Shown: positions 1-6,915 of the stretch, one piece after another
Layout: every line of letters begins with the position of its first letter
How positions within the stretch are numbered: the first letter of the stretch is position 1
Assembly: GCA_028288315.1 (NCBI GenBank)
Contig: JAQBNY010000017.1
Coordinates: 1-13,423 of the forward strand
Source: Mucilaginibacter sp.
GTDB lineage: Bacteria > Bacteroidota > Bacteroidia > Sphingobacteriales > Sphingobacteriaceae
Reading direction: 5' to 3'
Length of the DNA stretch: 13,423 nucleotides
The notes under the pieces: generated by a model
The model's database searches: none
The model's input: the letters and a program-made list of their open reading frames with translations, nothing else
Told to the model about the DNA's origin: nothing
Made by a program: the position numbers and the translations under genes

Positions 1-845
1 TCACCAAGGCCATGAAAATGGTTTCGGCGGCTAAGTTGAAAAGAGCTACCAATGCTATTGTACAATTACGCCCTTATGCTAACAAGTTGAAAGATCTGTT
101 GGCTAACCTATCGGCAAGTTTGGAGGACGGTGCATCGCCATACCTGCAGCAGCGCGAGCCGGTACGTGTATTGGTAGTTGTTGTATCATCAAACCGTGGT
201 TTGGCAGGTGCTTTTAATGCCAACGTTATTAAAACAGCTAATAACCTTATAGCTGAGAAATATAGTGAGCAGTTAAGGGCCGGCAATGTATCTATAGTTG
301 CTATCGGTAAAAAAAGCCAGGAGTTTTTTGAACGCCGTAAGTACAACGTTATTGGCAACAATAATGATTTGTACCATGACCTCAACTTCGTAAACGCTTC
401 AAAAATCACTGAATCGATCATGAAGGGTTTTATTGACGGCAATTATGACCGTGTTGAATTGGTGTACAACCATTTCCGCAATGCGGCCATACAGTATCAG
501 GTGGCCGAGCAATTGTTACCGGTTCCTTTGCCAGAAGCTAAACCTAAGGAAGAGTTAAAAAAGGAAGCTGTTACTGAAACACAGGTTAACTACATATTAG
601 AACCATCACAGGAAGAAATTGTAGAACAGCTGATTCCTAAGAATATTAAAATACAGTTATACCGTGCAGTATTAGATTCAAACGCATCTGAACATGGTGC
701 ACGTATGACCGCTATGGATAAGGCAACTGAAAACGCAGGCGACTTGTTGAAAGCTCTTAAGCTTTCATACAACCAGGCCCGCCAGGCAGCCATCACTACC
801 GAGCTTACCGAAATTGTAAGCGGTGCAGCAGCATTAGGTGGTTGA
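1..845 (+). CDS. atpG: ATP synthase F1 subunit gamma, 5' end cut by window
   Basis: Gamma subunit of the F1 part of ATP synthase, the central rotor shaft that couples proton flow through Fo to ATP synthesis on the cytoplasmic face of the membrane. The reading frame is already open at base 3 and reads TKAMKMVSAAKL, the well-known block near residue 20-30 of gamma subunits. The true start therefore lies about 20 codons upstream, outside the window, and the ATG at 12 is internal. The C-terminal signature around 700-840 (ARMTAMDKATENAGDLL, then AAITTELTEIVSGAAAL) is intact and forms the coiled-coil rotor with the N-terminus. The stop is TGA at 843-845, followed by a strong terminator, so this is probably the last gene of an atp operon. 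Identification is secure. Confidence 0.97.
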   Translation, partial: TKAMKMVSAAKLKRATNAIVQLRPYANKLKDLLANLSASLEDGASPYLQQREPVRVLVVVVSSNRGLAGAFNANVIKTANNLIAEKYSEQLRAGNVSIVAIGKKSQEFFERRKYNVIGNNNDLYHDLNFVNASKITESIMKGFIDGNYDRVELVYNHFRNAAIQYQVAEQLLPVPLPEAKPKEELKKEAVTETQVNYILEPSQEEIVEQLIPKNIKIQLYRAVLDSNASEHGARMTAMDKATENAGDLLKALKLSYNQARQAAITTELTEIVSGAAALGG

Positions 846-853
846 TAAATAAA

Positions 854-878
854 TGTCAGTCTGAGCTTGTCGAAGACA
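854..878. repeat. REP-like half element A
   Basis: Contains the 15-mer CTGAGCTTGTCGAAG at 861-875, the same core found in the inverted repeats at 927-993, 1004-1070 and 5440-5505. It is flanked by a short inverted pair AATGTC (852-857) / GACATT (875-880). It lies between the atpG stop and its terminator. It appears to be a single arm of the REP-like family rather than a full hairpin. Confidence 0.6.
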
Positions 879-881
879 TTG

Positions 882-913
882 AAAAAGGCTTCCCAATTTG
901 GGAAGCCTTTTTT
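882..913 (+). terminator. Rho-independent terminator of the atp operon
   Basis: Perfect 13-bp stem, 882-894 pairing with 900-912 (AAAAAGGCTTCCC / GGGAAGCCTTTTT), with a 5-nt loop AATTT and a T-run at 908-913. It begins 36 bp after the atpG stop codon. The A-tract on the left arm means it could also act on transcripts coming from the right. Confidence 0.92.
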
Positions 914-926
914 GTTTTATACTTTT

Positions 927-993
927 TGTCATGGTGAGCCTGTCGAGCCACTGATCAATAGGCGAGGTCTTCGACAAGTTCAGACTGACACGT
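927..993. repeat. REP-like inverted repeat, tandem copy B
   Basis: A 67-bp unit with imperfect 20-bp inverted arms at 927-946 and 971-990 (15 of 20 positions complementary) around a 24-nt loop. The right arm holds CTTCGACAAGTTCAG (969-983), the complement-strand form of the core in element A with one change. It forms a direct pair with copy C, with a period of 77 bp. Confidence 0.8.
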
Positions 994-1003
994 ATTTATA
1001 TTT

Positions 1004-1070
1004 TGTCATGGTGAGCCTGTCGAACTACTAATCAATAGGCGAGGCCTTCGACAAGTTCAGACCGACACGT
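1004..1070. repeat. REP-like inverted repeat, tandem copy C
   Basis: Second 67-bp unit, identical to copy B at 62 of 67 positions by hand alignment, in the same orientation. Its core CTTCGACAAGTTCAG lies at 1046-1060. The pair fills the space between the atpG terminator and the convergent SRPBCC gene, ending 11 bp from the latter's stop, and could fold on transcripts from either side. Confidence 0.8.
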
Positions 1071-1081
1071 GTTATAATTAA

Positions 1082-1528
1082 CTATTCCTCCGCAATAGCC
1101 TTTATGGCATCCATTGCTTTTGGCCATACGTTTGAAATGAAATTCTTAAACTCTTCGGGGATATCTTCACCGCTAAGCTCAACTACAAGCAGGGTTTTAT
1201 CGCCGTGGGTGGTAAGCATATAGTTCTCAAACGAACCGGCCATCTGCTTAGCACCAGGGCTGTCATAATCTTCAACCCCATCTTTTACCTCGCAAAGCGC
1301 CTTTATCGACATAAATTCATTTGGAATATTCTTAGCAATGGTAGCTACCATTCCCTGTTTTTTGTTATCCAGAAACAACGCCTTGCTGCCTTCTTTCCAA
1401 TCGGTTACTGCATGTGAGCCTTCGCAAAAAACGGCTGTCCACTTCGGATAATTGGTTTCACTCCAAAGGGTATTCCAAACTTTTTCACGTGGGGCATCAA
1501 TTAAGACTTTGAATGTTGCAAATTCCAT
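1082..1528 (-). CDS. SRPBCC (START-like/AHSA1-type) domain protein
   Basis: A 148-residue single-domain soluble protein. It opens with EFATFKVLIDAPREKVWNTL, the typical first strand and helix of the SRPBCC/START-like fold (compare the AHSA1/Bet v1 superfamily), followed by W-x-E-x-x-Y-x-x-W and a C-terminal amphipathic helix ending AMDAIKAIAEE. Such proteins form a deep hydrophobic cavity that binds lipids or other small ligands. The ligand cannot be told from sequence. No signal peptide or membrane segment is seen. It is transcribed divergently from the MarR/hut genes, with 172 bp between the start codons, and converges on the atp operon across the REP-like repeats. The fold call is good, but the cellular role is unknown. 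Confidence 0.82.
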   Translation of the reverse strand: MEFATFKVLIDAPREKVWNTLWSETNYPKWTAVFCEGSHAVTDWKEGSKALFLDNKKQGMVATIAKNIPNEFMSIKALCEVKDGVEDYDSPGAKQMAGSFENYMLTTHGDKTLLVVELSGEDIPEEFKNFISNVWPKAMDAIKAIAEE

Positions 1529-1640
1529 GATGATAGTTTTTGATTATACAAAGTTGAAGATTACATGCAATATTTATCGGGTGTAGATACGACAAATTAA
1601 GTGGTGTAATGAGACAAACTCTTTTGCTTTAAATGACTGA

Positions 1641-1669
1641 TTGTTAAGAAATTCTTTCTATTACACTTG
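1641..1669 (+). promoter_or_regulatory. Probable promoter of the marR-hut genes
   Basis: TTG at 1641-1643, 18 bp, then TACACTTG at 1662-1669. This matches the Bacteroidota TTG / TAnnTTTG pattern at seven of eight bases in the -7 box counting the two free positions. Initiation would fall near 1675, inside the palindrome at 1671-1694 and about 25 nt before the MarR ATG. No Shine-Dalgarno sequence follows, as is usual in this phylum. Found by eye only. Confidence 0.4.
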
Positions 1670-1670
1670 C

Positions 1671-1694
1671 ATTTGTATAAGTACTTATATAAAT
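1671..1694. promoter_or_regulatory. Palindromic operator candidate upstream of the MarR gene
   Basis: A 24-bp palindrome with a single mismatched pair, centred between 1682 and 1683. Its core TATAAGTACTTATA (1676-1689) is perfectly symmetrical. The left 17 bp (1671-1687) recur exactly at 1705-1721, 34 bp downstream, across the first codons of the MarR gene, where the 10-bp palindrome TAAGTACTTA is kept. MarR dimers usually bind A/T-rich palindromes of this size near their own promoter, so autoregulation is a reasonable inference. Binding is not shown. Confidence 0.55.
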
Positions 1695-1700
1695 TGCATT

Positions 1701-2204
1701 ATGAATTTGTATAAGTACTTAGGGCACCTGGTTTTAGGCAGCCGCTTAAGGCGGATGAGCGAAACTTTCCTTGCCGAAATAAACCGTATTTACCAAAACG
1801 AAGGCATTGATTTTGATGCGAGTTGGTTCCCTGTGTTTTATCTATTATCAAAAAACGATTCATTATCTATAAAAGAATTAAGTGAGCAAACCGAGGTATC
1901 GCATCCGGCGGCCAGTCAGCTTATTACTAATTTAAAGAATCGTAACTTGGTTGAGACCACAGTTAGTGTAGATGATGGCCGTAAGCAACTGGTACAATTC
2001 ACTGATAAGGGCCGTGCATTGTTAAAGCAGATATTACCTGTTTGGGATGCCATTACCAGCAGCATGGCAGAGTTGGAAGCAAGCGACCCAAAGATTGCCG
2101 AGCTGTTGCCTGCTATATCTGCATTAGAAAATACATTTCGCGCTTACAACCTTTCCGGAAAAGTGGGCGATAAACTTAACCCAATACCCTATGAGCGCAT
2201 TTAA
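1701..2204 (+). CDS. MarR-family transcriptional regulator, probable hut regulator
   Basis: A 167-residue winged-helix regulator of the MarR family. The helix-turn-helix is near residues 55-80 (LSIKELSEQTEVSHPAASQL), followed by the wing with the D-[DE]-G-R motif at 91-94 (DDGR) and TDKGRALL. Helices on both sides supply the dimer interface. The start at 1701 (MNLYKYLGHL) is preferred over an in-frame alternative start at 1641, because the latter would place the palindrome at 1671-1694 inside the gene and add residues unlike the family. The 3' end overlaps hutH by 14 bp, implying one transcript and coupled translation. The known hut regulators HutC (GntR type) and HutP are absent here. The position suggests that this protein senses histidine, urocanate or a related intermediate, which is inference only. 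Confidence 0.88.
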   Translation: MNLYKYLGHLVLGSRLRRMSETFLAEINRIYQNEGIDFDASWFPVFYLLSKNDSLSIKELSEQTEVSHPAASQLITNLKNRNLVETTVSVDDGRKQLVQFTDKGRALLKQILPVWDAITSSMAELEASDPKIAELLPAISALENTFRAYNLSGKVGDKLNPIPYERI

Positions 2205-3750
2205 TTATGGTATTGACCACCTCACTATTGGTATTTGTCTGGACATAGCATCAGGCAAAGTAAAGGGTATAATTAATTCTGTAGCCGCTGCCCGCATCAA
2301 TGCATCATGGCAGGAGGTAGGGAAAATAGTGCATGCGCAAAAGCCGGTTTATGGTATTAATACAGGTTTTGGCCCGCTATGCGATACACACATTTCTGAG
2401 GAAGACACAAGCTTGTTGCAAAGCAATATCCTGAAGAGTCATAGCGTGGGTGTGGGTAAACCTATACTGCAGGAAATTGCCAAACTGATGCTGATAACCA
2501 AAGTACATGCTTTGGCGCAAGGCTACTCGGGCATATCCCCGCAAACATTAGAGCGTATTATCTGGCATATTAATAACAATATTATCCCGGTAGTGCCCGA
2601 AAAAGGCTCTGTAGGTGCATCTGGCGATCTGGCGCCACTTGCGCATTTGTTTTTACCATTGATTGGTTTAGGCGAAGTGTTTACCGGTGATGAAAAGCAT
2701 CCGGCAGGAAAAATTATAAAAGAAAATAATTTACAGCCACTGATATTAGGGCCTAAAGAGGGTCTCGCACTTATTAACGGTACGCAGTTTATACTGGCAT
2801 TCGCCATAAAAGCGGTAGAGCGTTTAAATAATGCACTAAATGTTGCCGACCTTGTTGGTGCTATGTCGCTGGAAGGGCTTATGGGTTCGTCACGGCCGTT
2901 TGATGCAAGGCTGCATGCCATACGTCCTTTCAAAGGGACAAAGCATGTAGCACGGCGCCTGGCCACTCTGCTGGAAGGCTCGGCTATAGGCAGTGCACAT
3001 GCTGATTGCGACAGGGTGCAGGACCCGTATTCGCTGCGTTGCATGCCGCAGGTGCACGGCGCATCGCGCAATGCCTGGCTGCATTTAAAAGAACTTACCG
3101 AAATAGAGCTAAATTCCGTTACGGATAACCCTATAATTTTTAGTGCCGATGATACTATAAGCGGAGGTAACTTTCATGGGCAGCCCTTGGCTCTGCCTTT
3201 AGATTATGCCACCGTAGCCGCTGCCGAGCTAGGCAACATTGCCGACCGCCGCTGTTACCTCATGAGTGAGGGCCGTTACGGATTGCCGAAACTGTTAACA
3301 GATGATGCCGGTTTAAACTCCGGATTGATGATACCACAATACACCACCGCCGCTTTAGTAACCGAAAATAAAACCATGTGTTTCCCGGCAAGTGCCGATA
3401 GCGTACCTACTTCACTGGGGCAGGAAGATCATGTTTCTATGGGCTCCATCAGTGGGCGCAAGCTGCACATGGTACTGGAGAATATTGAATATATACAGGC
3501 CATTGAACTGCTTTATGCATCGCAGGCGCTTAATTTCAGGAGGCCTTTGCAAAGTACTCCCGTAATTGAGGCTTGCCATCAACTGGTTAGGCAGCATGTG
3601 CCTTTTATAAAAGAGGACCGCGTTTTTGCTGAAGACATTAACGCGTTGCACCAATTAATTGTAAGCGGCAAGTTTCTGTCGGTAGCAACCGAAGCCGCTC
3701 AAAAGCATAACATCAACCTTAACGATGATGACGAATTCGGAATTTATTAA
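2191..3750 (+). CDS. hutH: Histidine ammonia-lyase
   Basis: First enzyme of histidine breakdown: removes ammonia from L-histidine to give trans-urocanate, in the cytoplasm. At 519 residues it is close to the usual ~510. The Ala-Ser-Gly triad that cyclises to the MIO cofactor is at residues 143-145 (GSVGASGDLAPL). The catalytic-loop tyrosine is Tyr54 in YGINTGFG. Other family blocks are QDPYSLRCMPQVHGA, LNSVTDNPI and QEDHVSMGS. The start at 2191 gives the normal N-terminus (FNYGIDHLTI), although it lies inside the end of the MarR gene. The 3' end overlaps hutU by 26 bp. Both overlaps point to one polycistronic message. Related aromatic ammonia-lyases and mutases share the MIO, but the hut neighbours settle the substrate as histidine. 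Confidence 0.97.
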   Translation: MSAFNYGIDHLTIGICLDIASGKVKGIINSVAAARINASWQEVGKIVHAQKPVYGINTGFGPLCDTHISEEDTSLLQSNILKSHSVGVGKPILQEIAKLMLITKVHALAQGYSGISPQTLERIIWHINNNIIPVVPEKGSVGASGDLAPLAHLFLPLIGLGEVFTGDEKHPAGKIIKENNLQPLILGPKEGLALINGTQFILAFAIKAVERLNNALNVADLVGAMSLEGLMGSSRPFDARLHAIRPFKGTKHVARRLATLLEGSAIGSAHADCDRVQDPYSLRCMPQVHGASRNAWLHLKELTEIELNSVTDNPIIFSADDTISGGNFHGQPLALPLDYATVAAAELGNIADRRCYLMSEGRYGLPKLLTDDAGLNSGLMIPQYTTAALVTENKTMCFPASADSVPTSLGQEDHVSMGSISGRKLHMVLENIEYIQAIELLYASQALNFRRPLQSTPVIEACHQLVRQHVPFIKEDRVFAEDINALHQLIVSGKFLSVATEAAQKHNINLNDDDEFGIY

Positions 3751-5401
3751 AACCTACGCCAGCCACCCGGTATACAAGGCACCGGTTGGTAGCCAGTTGC
3801 ACGCTAAAAGCTGGCAAACGGAGGCTCCGTTGCGCATGCTGCTTAACAACCTTGATGGGCAGGTTGCCGAAAATCCCGACGAATTGGTGGTGTACGGCGG
3901 CATAGGGCAGGCAGCGCGTAACCCGGAATCGTTAAGAAAGATCATTGAATTGTTGCTGGAGTTGGATGAAGATCATTCGCTGTTGGTACAGTCGGGCAAG
4001 CCGGTGGGAATTATCCGCAGTCACCCGCAGGCGCCCCGGGTTTTAATAGCCAACAGTAACCTAGTACCCGCCTGGGCAACCTGGGAGCATTTTAATAAGC
4101 TAAGGGCAGATGGATTGATGATGTACGAACAGATGACCGCCGGCAGTTGGATCTATATTGGTACACAAGGCATTTTGCAAGGCACATACGAAACCTTTGT
4201 AGAAGCAGGCCGCCAGCATTTTAATAATAATTTGACGGGCAAGCTGATAGTAAGCGCCGGTTTAGGCGGTATGGGTGGCGCGCAACCATTGGCCGCTACA
4301 ATGGCAGGTGCCGTTTTTTTAGGTGCCGATGTAGATATAACACGTATCCAAAAACGGTTGGATAGTAAATACATAGACAGACTAACGCACTCTTATGAGG
4401 AAGCGATAGTATGGGTAAAAGAAGCCATAAATAAAGGCGAAACTTTATCCGTTGGTTTAGTGAGAGATGCAGGCGATATGTTGCAAAGATTAATTGCTTA
4501 TGGAATAGTACCCGATATGGTAACCGACCAAACCTCGGCACATGACCCCTTGAATGGGTACATACCAAATGGGTTAACATTACAACAAGCGGCCGATCTG
4601 CGCAAAGCGGATGCCGAAGAATATAAGCGCCTCTCATTAAAAAGCATGGCGCGGCATGTTGGCTTTATGCTGCAATTGCAAAAACAAGGTGCCATTACTT
4701 TTGATTATGGCAATAACCTGCGTGAATTTGCCAAACAAGGCGGCGAACAAAACGCTTACGATTTTCCGGGGTTTACACCTGCATTTATCCGTCCGTTGTT
4801 TTGCGAGGGGAAGGGGCCTTTCAGGTGGGTTGCCTTATCAGGCGATCCGGAAGATATTTACACAACAGACCAGGCACTGATAGAAGCTTTCCCGGAAAAT
4901 AAGCCGCTTATTAATTGGTTGGAGAAAGCCCAAAAGCAGATAGCTTTTCAGGGATTGCCTGCCCGTATTTGCTGGCTGGGCATGGGCGAACGTGAAAAAG
5001 CAGGGTTAATATTTAACGAACTGGTGGCAAGCGGAAAAGTAAAAGCGCCTATTGTAATTGGTCGTGACCATTTGGATTGCGGGTCCGTAGCATCGCCAAA
5101 CAGGGAAACCGAATCTATGAAAGATGGTTCAGACGCTGTATCCGACTGGCCATTGCTAAACCTGATGGCCAATACATCAGGTGGTGCTACATGGGTATCG
5201 TTCCATCATGGCGGTGGGGTAGGTATGGGTTATTCGCAGCATGCCGGTATGGTAGTAGTAGCCGATGGTACCGAACGTGCCGCAACCTGCCTTAAACGGG
5301 TATTATACAACGATCCTGCCATGGGAATTTTCCGCCATACTGATGCAGGATATGATAAAGCAAGTGAGTGGGCTGATAGGTTTGGATTAAAGGTTTGGTA
5401 G
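3725..5401 (+). CDS. hutU: Urocanate hydratase (urocanase)
   Basis: Second step of the pathway: adds water to urocanate using tightly bound NAD+ as electrophile, giving 4-imidazolone-5-propanoate. At 558 residues it has the family's full length. The urocanase signature FQGLPARICW spans residues 408-417, with the conserved cysteine at 416. The glycine-rich stretch GLGGMGGAQP belongs to the NAD-binding region. The C-terminal block with GGATWVSFHHGGGVGMGYSQ is also intact. Two adjacent ATG codons (3725, 3728) could start translation, and both lie within the end of hutH. The next gene, hutI, begins 130 bp later, after a REP-like hairpin. Confidence 0.97.
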   Translation: MMTNSEFIKTYASHPVYKAPVGSQLHAKSWQTEAPLRMLLNNLDGQVAENPDELVVYGGIGQAARNPESLRKIIELLLELDEDHSLLVQSGKPVGIIRSHPQAPRVLIANSNLVPAWATWEHFNKLRADGLMMYEQMTAGSWIYIGTQGILQGTYETFVEAGRQHFNNNLTGKLIVSAGLGGMGGAQPLAATMAGAVFLGADVDITRIQKRLDSKYIDRLTHSYEEAIVWVKEAINKGETLSVGLVRDAGDMLQRLIAYGIVPDMVTDQTSAHDPLNGYIPNGLTLQQAADLRKADAEEYKRLSLKSMARHVGFMLQLQKQGAITFDYGNNLREFAKQGGEQNAYDFPGFTPAFIRPLFCEGKGPFRWVALSGDPEDIYTTDQALIEAFPENKPLINWLEKAQKQIAFQGLPARICWLGMGEREKAGLIFNELVASGKVKAPIVIGRDHLDCGSVASPNRETESMKDGSDAVSDWPLLNLMANTSGGATWVSFHHGGGVGMGYSQHAGMVVVADGTERAATCLKRVLYNDPAMGIFRHTDAGYDKASEWADRFGLKVW

Positions 5402-5439
5402 GTTGGTCATTGGGGTATTGGTCAATATTAGGGAGGATG

Positions 5440-5505
5440 CATCCTGAGCTTGTCGAAGGATTGCGCATAAGGCCATTGCCCACGTGCTTCGACAAGCTCA
5501 GCATG
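5440..5505. repeat. REP-like inverted repeat D between hutU and hutI
   Basis: Perfect 15-bp arms, CTGAGCTTGTCGAAG (5444-5458) and CTTCGACAAGCTCAG (5487-5501), around a 28-nt loop. Allowing one mismatch, the stem extends to 5441-5458 / 5487-5504 and then to 5440/5505. It is the most symmetrical member of the family in this window and sits inside the presumed hut message. There it could act as an mRNA-stabilising or attenuating hairpin, or be a neutral insertion. Confidence 0.85.
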
Positions 5506-5531
5506 ACCTAACGCTTATAGTAAACAACAAA

Positions 5532-6755
5532 ATGAAAAAACTAATCGGTCCATTTACTCAAATTATCCCATTAGCGGGCCTGCCGTTAAAAGGCACCTTG
5601 AAGGATGAGCTATTACATACCATTATAAACGGTGGTGTTTTGGTAGAGGATGGGTTAATATTAGCTGTTGGGGGTTTTGAAGAATTAAGAAGAGCCAATC
5701 CACAGGTACAAATAGAAGAAATTGAGGGCAATCATGTACTGCTGCCAGGCTTTATAGATTGCCATACACACATTTGCTTTGCCGGTAACAGGGCTAAAGG
5801 TTACGCCCTGCGCATTTCCGGTAAAACATATTTAGAAATAGCTAAAGCCGGAGGTGGCATTTGGGATACGGTGACCCAAACGCGCGCCGCTGATGAAGCA
5901 ACATTATCCCAACTGGTTGTACAACGAGCCAACAGGCACCTTGCCGAAGGAGTAACCACTATAGAGGTTAAAAGCGGTTATGGGTTAAGTTTGGATGAAG
6001 AGTTAAAACAGTTGCGGGCAATTAAAGCAGCATCAACCCAAACTAAAGCACATTTGGTTTCTACGTGCCTTGCTGCGCACATGGTGCCGAAAGATTTTAA
6101 AGGGTCGCAGCAGGAGTATTTGGATCATATAGTTAATGAGTTGCTGCCGGTAATTAAAAAAGAAAATCTAACTAACCGCATAGATATTTTTATTGAAGAA
6201 AGCGCTTTTAGTGCAGATAATGCTATGGTTTATATTAATAAAGCCAAGCTAATGGGCTTTGATATTACTGTTCATGCCGACCAGTTCACACCTGCTGGCA
6301 GTGTAGTTGCAGTAGTGTCCGGCGCAGTATCTGCCGATCATTTGGAAGCATCCGGCGAAGCCGAAATAAGATTATTAGCTAATTCAAATACTGTTGCAGT
6401 AACTTTGCCTGGCGCATCGTTAGGTTTGGGCATGTCATATGCGCCTGCCCGAAAATTGCTTAATATCGGAGCATGCCTTGCTATTGCCAGCGACTGGAAT
6501 CCCGGCTCGGCTCCAATGGGCGATCTGTTAATGCAGGCTGCTGTAATGAGCGCTGCCGAAAAGCTATCTGCCGCTGAAGTATTTGCCGGATTAACTTATC
6601 GTGCGGCAACGGCTTTAAAAATAAATAACCGTGGTATATTAGCGCAAGGAATGCTTGCGGATATGCAAGCCTACCCATGTATCGATTACCGGGAAATATT
6701 ATACTATCAGGGAAAAATGAAGCCAAGCCGTGTTTGGGCTGGTGGAATTGACTAA
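5532..6755 (+). CDS. hutI: Imidazolonepropionase
   Basis: Third step: hydrolyses 4-imidazolone-5-propanoate to N-formimino-L-glutamate. It is a metal-dependent amidohydrolase of 407 residues, the usual length. The metal-binding HxH pair is His78/His80 in DCHTHICFAG. Further ligands are expected in TVHADQF and in ASDWNPGSAP, both present. The substrate-binding stretch RISGKTYLEIAKAGGGI is also typical. The start is taken at 5532 (MKKLIGPF). An in-frame ATG at 5484 would prepend 16 residues beginning MLRQAQHD, which is translated REP repeat and not part of the protein. The gap to ftcD is 160 bp and holds a second repeat element. Confidence 0.96.
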   Translation: MKKLIGPFTQIIPLAGLPLKGTLKDELLHTIINGGVLVEDGLILAVGGFEELRRANPQVQIEEIEGNHVLLPGFIDCHTHICFAGNRAKGYALRISGKTYLEIAKAGGGIWDTVTQTRAADEATLSQLVVQRANRHLAEGVTTIEVKSGYGLSLDEELKQLRAIKAASTQTKAHLVSTCLAAHMVPKDFKGSQQEYLDHIVNELLPVIKKENLTNRIDIFIEESAFSADNAMVYINKAKLMGFDITVHADQFTPAGSVVAVVSGAVSADHLEASGEAEIRLLANSNTVAVTLPGASLGLGMSYAPARKLLNIGACLAIASDWNPGSAPMGDLLMQAAVMSAAEKLSAAEVFAGLTYRAATALKINNRGILAQGMLADMQAYPCIDYREILYYQGKMKPSRVWAGGID

Positions 6756-6774
6756 GCTGGGAGACAGTGCGATT

Positions 6775-6881
6775 CCTTCCTTGGGGAAGGAGGAGGTAGG
6801 GGTTTATTGAACTTTGCGATTTCGCTTGGCGAGACCCCTCCCTGCTAATGCACCACCCAATACACCCCTCCTGTGGGAGGG
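6775..6881. repeat. Multi-stem GC-rich intergenic repeat between hutI and ftcD
   Basis: Three nested or adjacent stems: CCTTCC TTGG GGAAGG (6775-6790, perfect 6 bp); GGTAGGGGTTT (6795-6805) against AGACCCCTCCC (about 6832-6842, 9 of 11 positions); and CCCTCC TGTG GGAGGG (6866-6881, perfect 6 bp). The small GCGA/TCGC pair (6816-6825) lies in the central loop. The G/C-rich runs stand out from the flanking AT-rich spacer. It resembles the dispersed folded intergenic repeats common in Bacteroidota genomes, though only one copy is visible here. Confidence 0.6.
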
Positions 6882-6915
6882 AATAAAAGACTAAGAAACA
6901 TTGACTTAATAACCA

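Noticed and set aside
927..1070. Possible CRISPR-like array
   Set aside because: Only two copies, each internally inverted, with a 10-bp gap. There are no unique spacers and no cas genes.
1641..1700. Upstream alternative start for the MarR gene
   Set aside because: It is a non-ATG start lying in the probable promoter. The added residues are cysteine-rich and unlike MarR N-termini, and the palindrome would become coding.
2523..3071. 182-codon antisense open frame within hutH
   Set aside because: It is the complement of highly conserved hutH coding sequence, with no recognisable protein pattern; a shadow frame.
5484..5531. Upstream in-frame ATG extending HutI by 16 residues
   Set aside because: The extra residues (beginning MLRQAQHD) are translated REP-like repeat flank. 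The family N-terminus begins at 5532.
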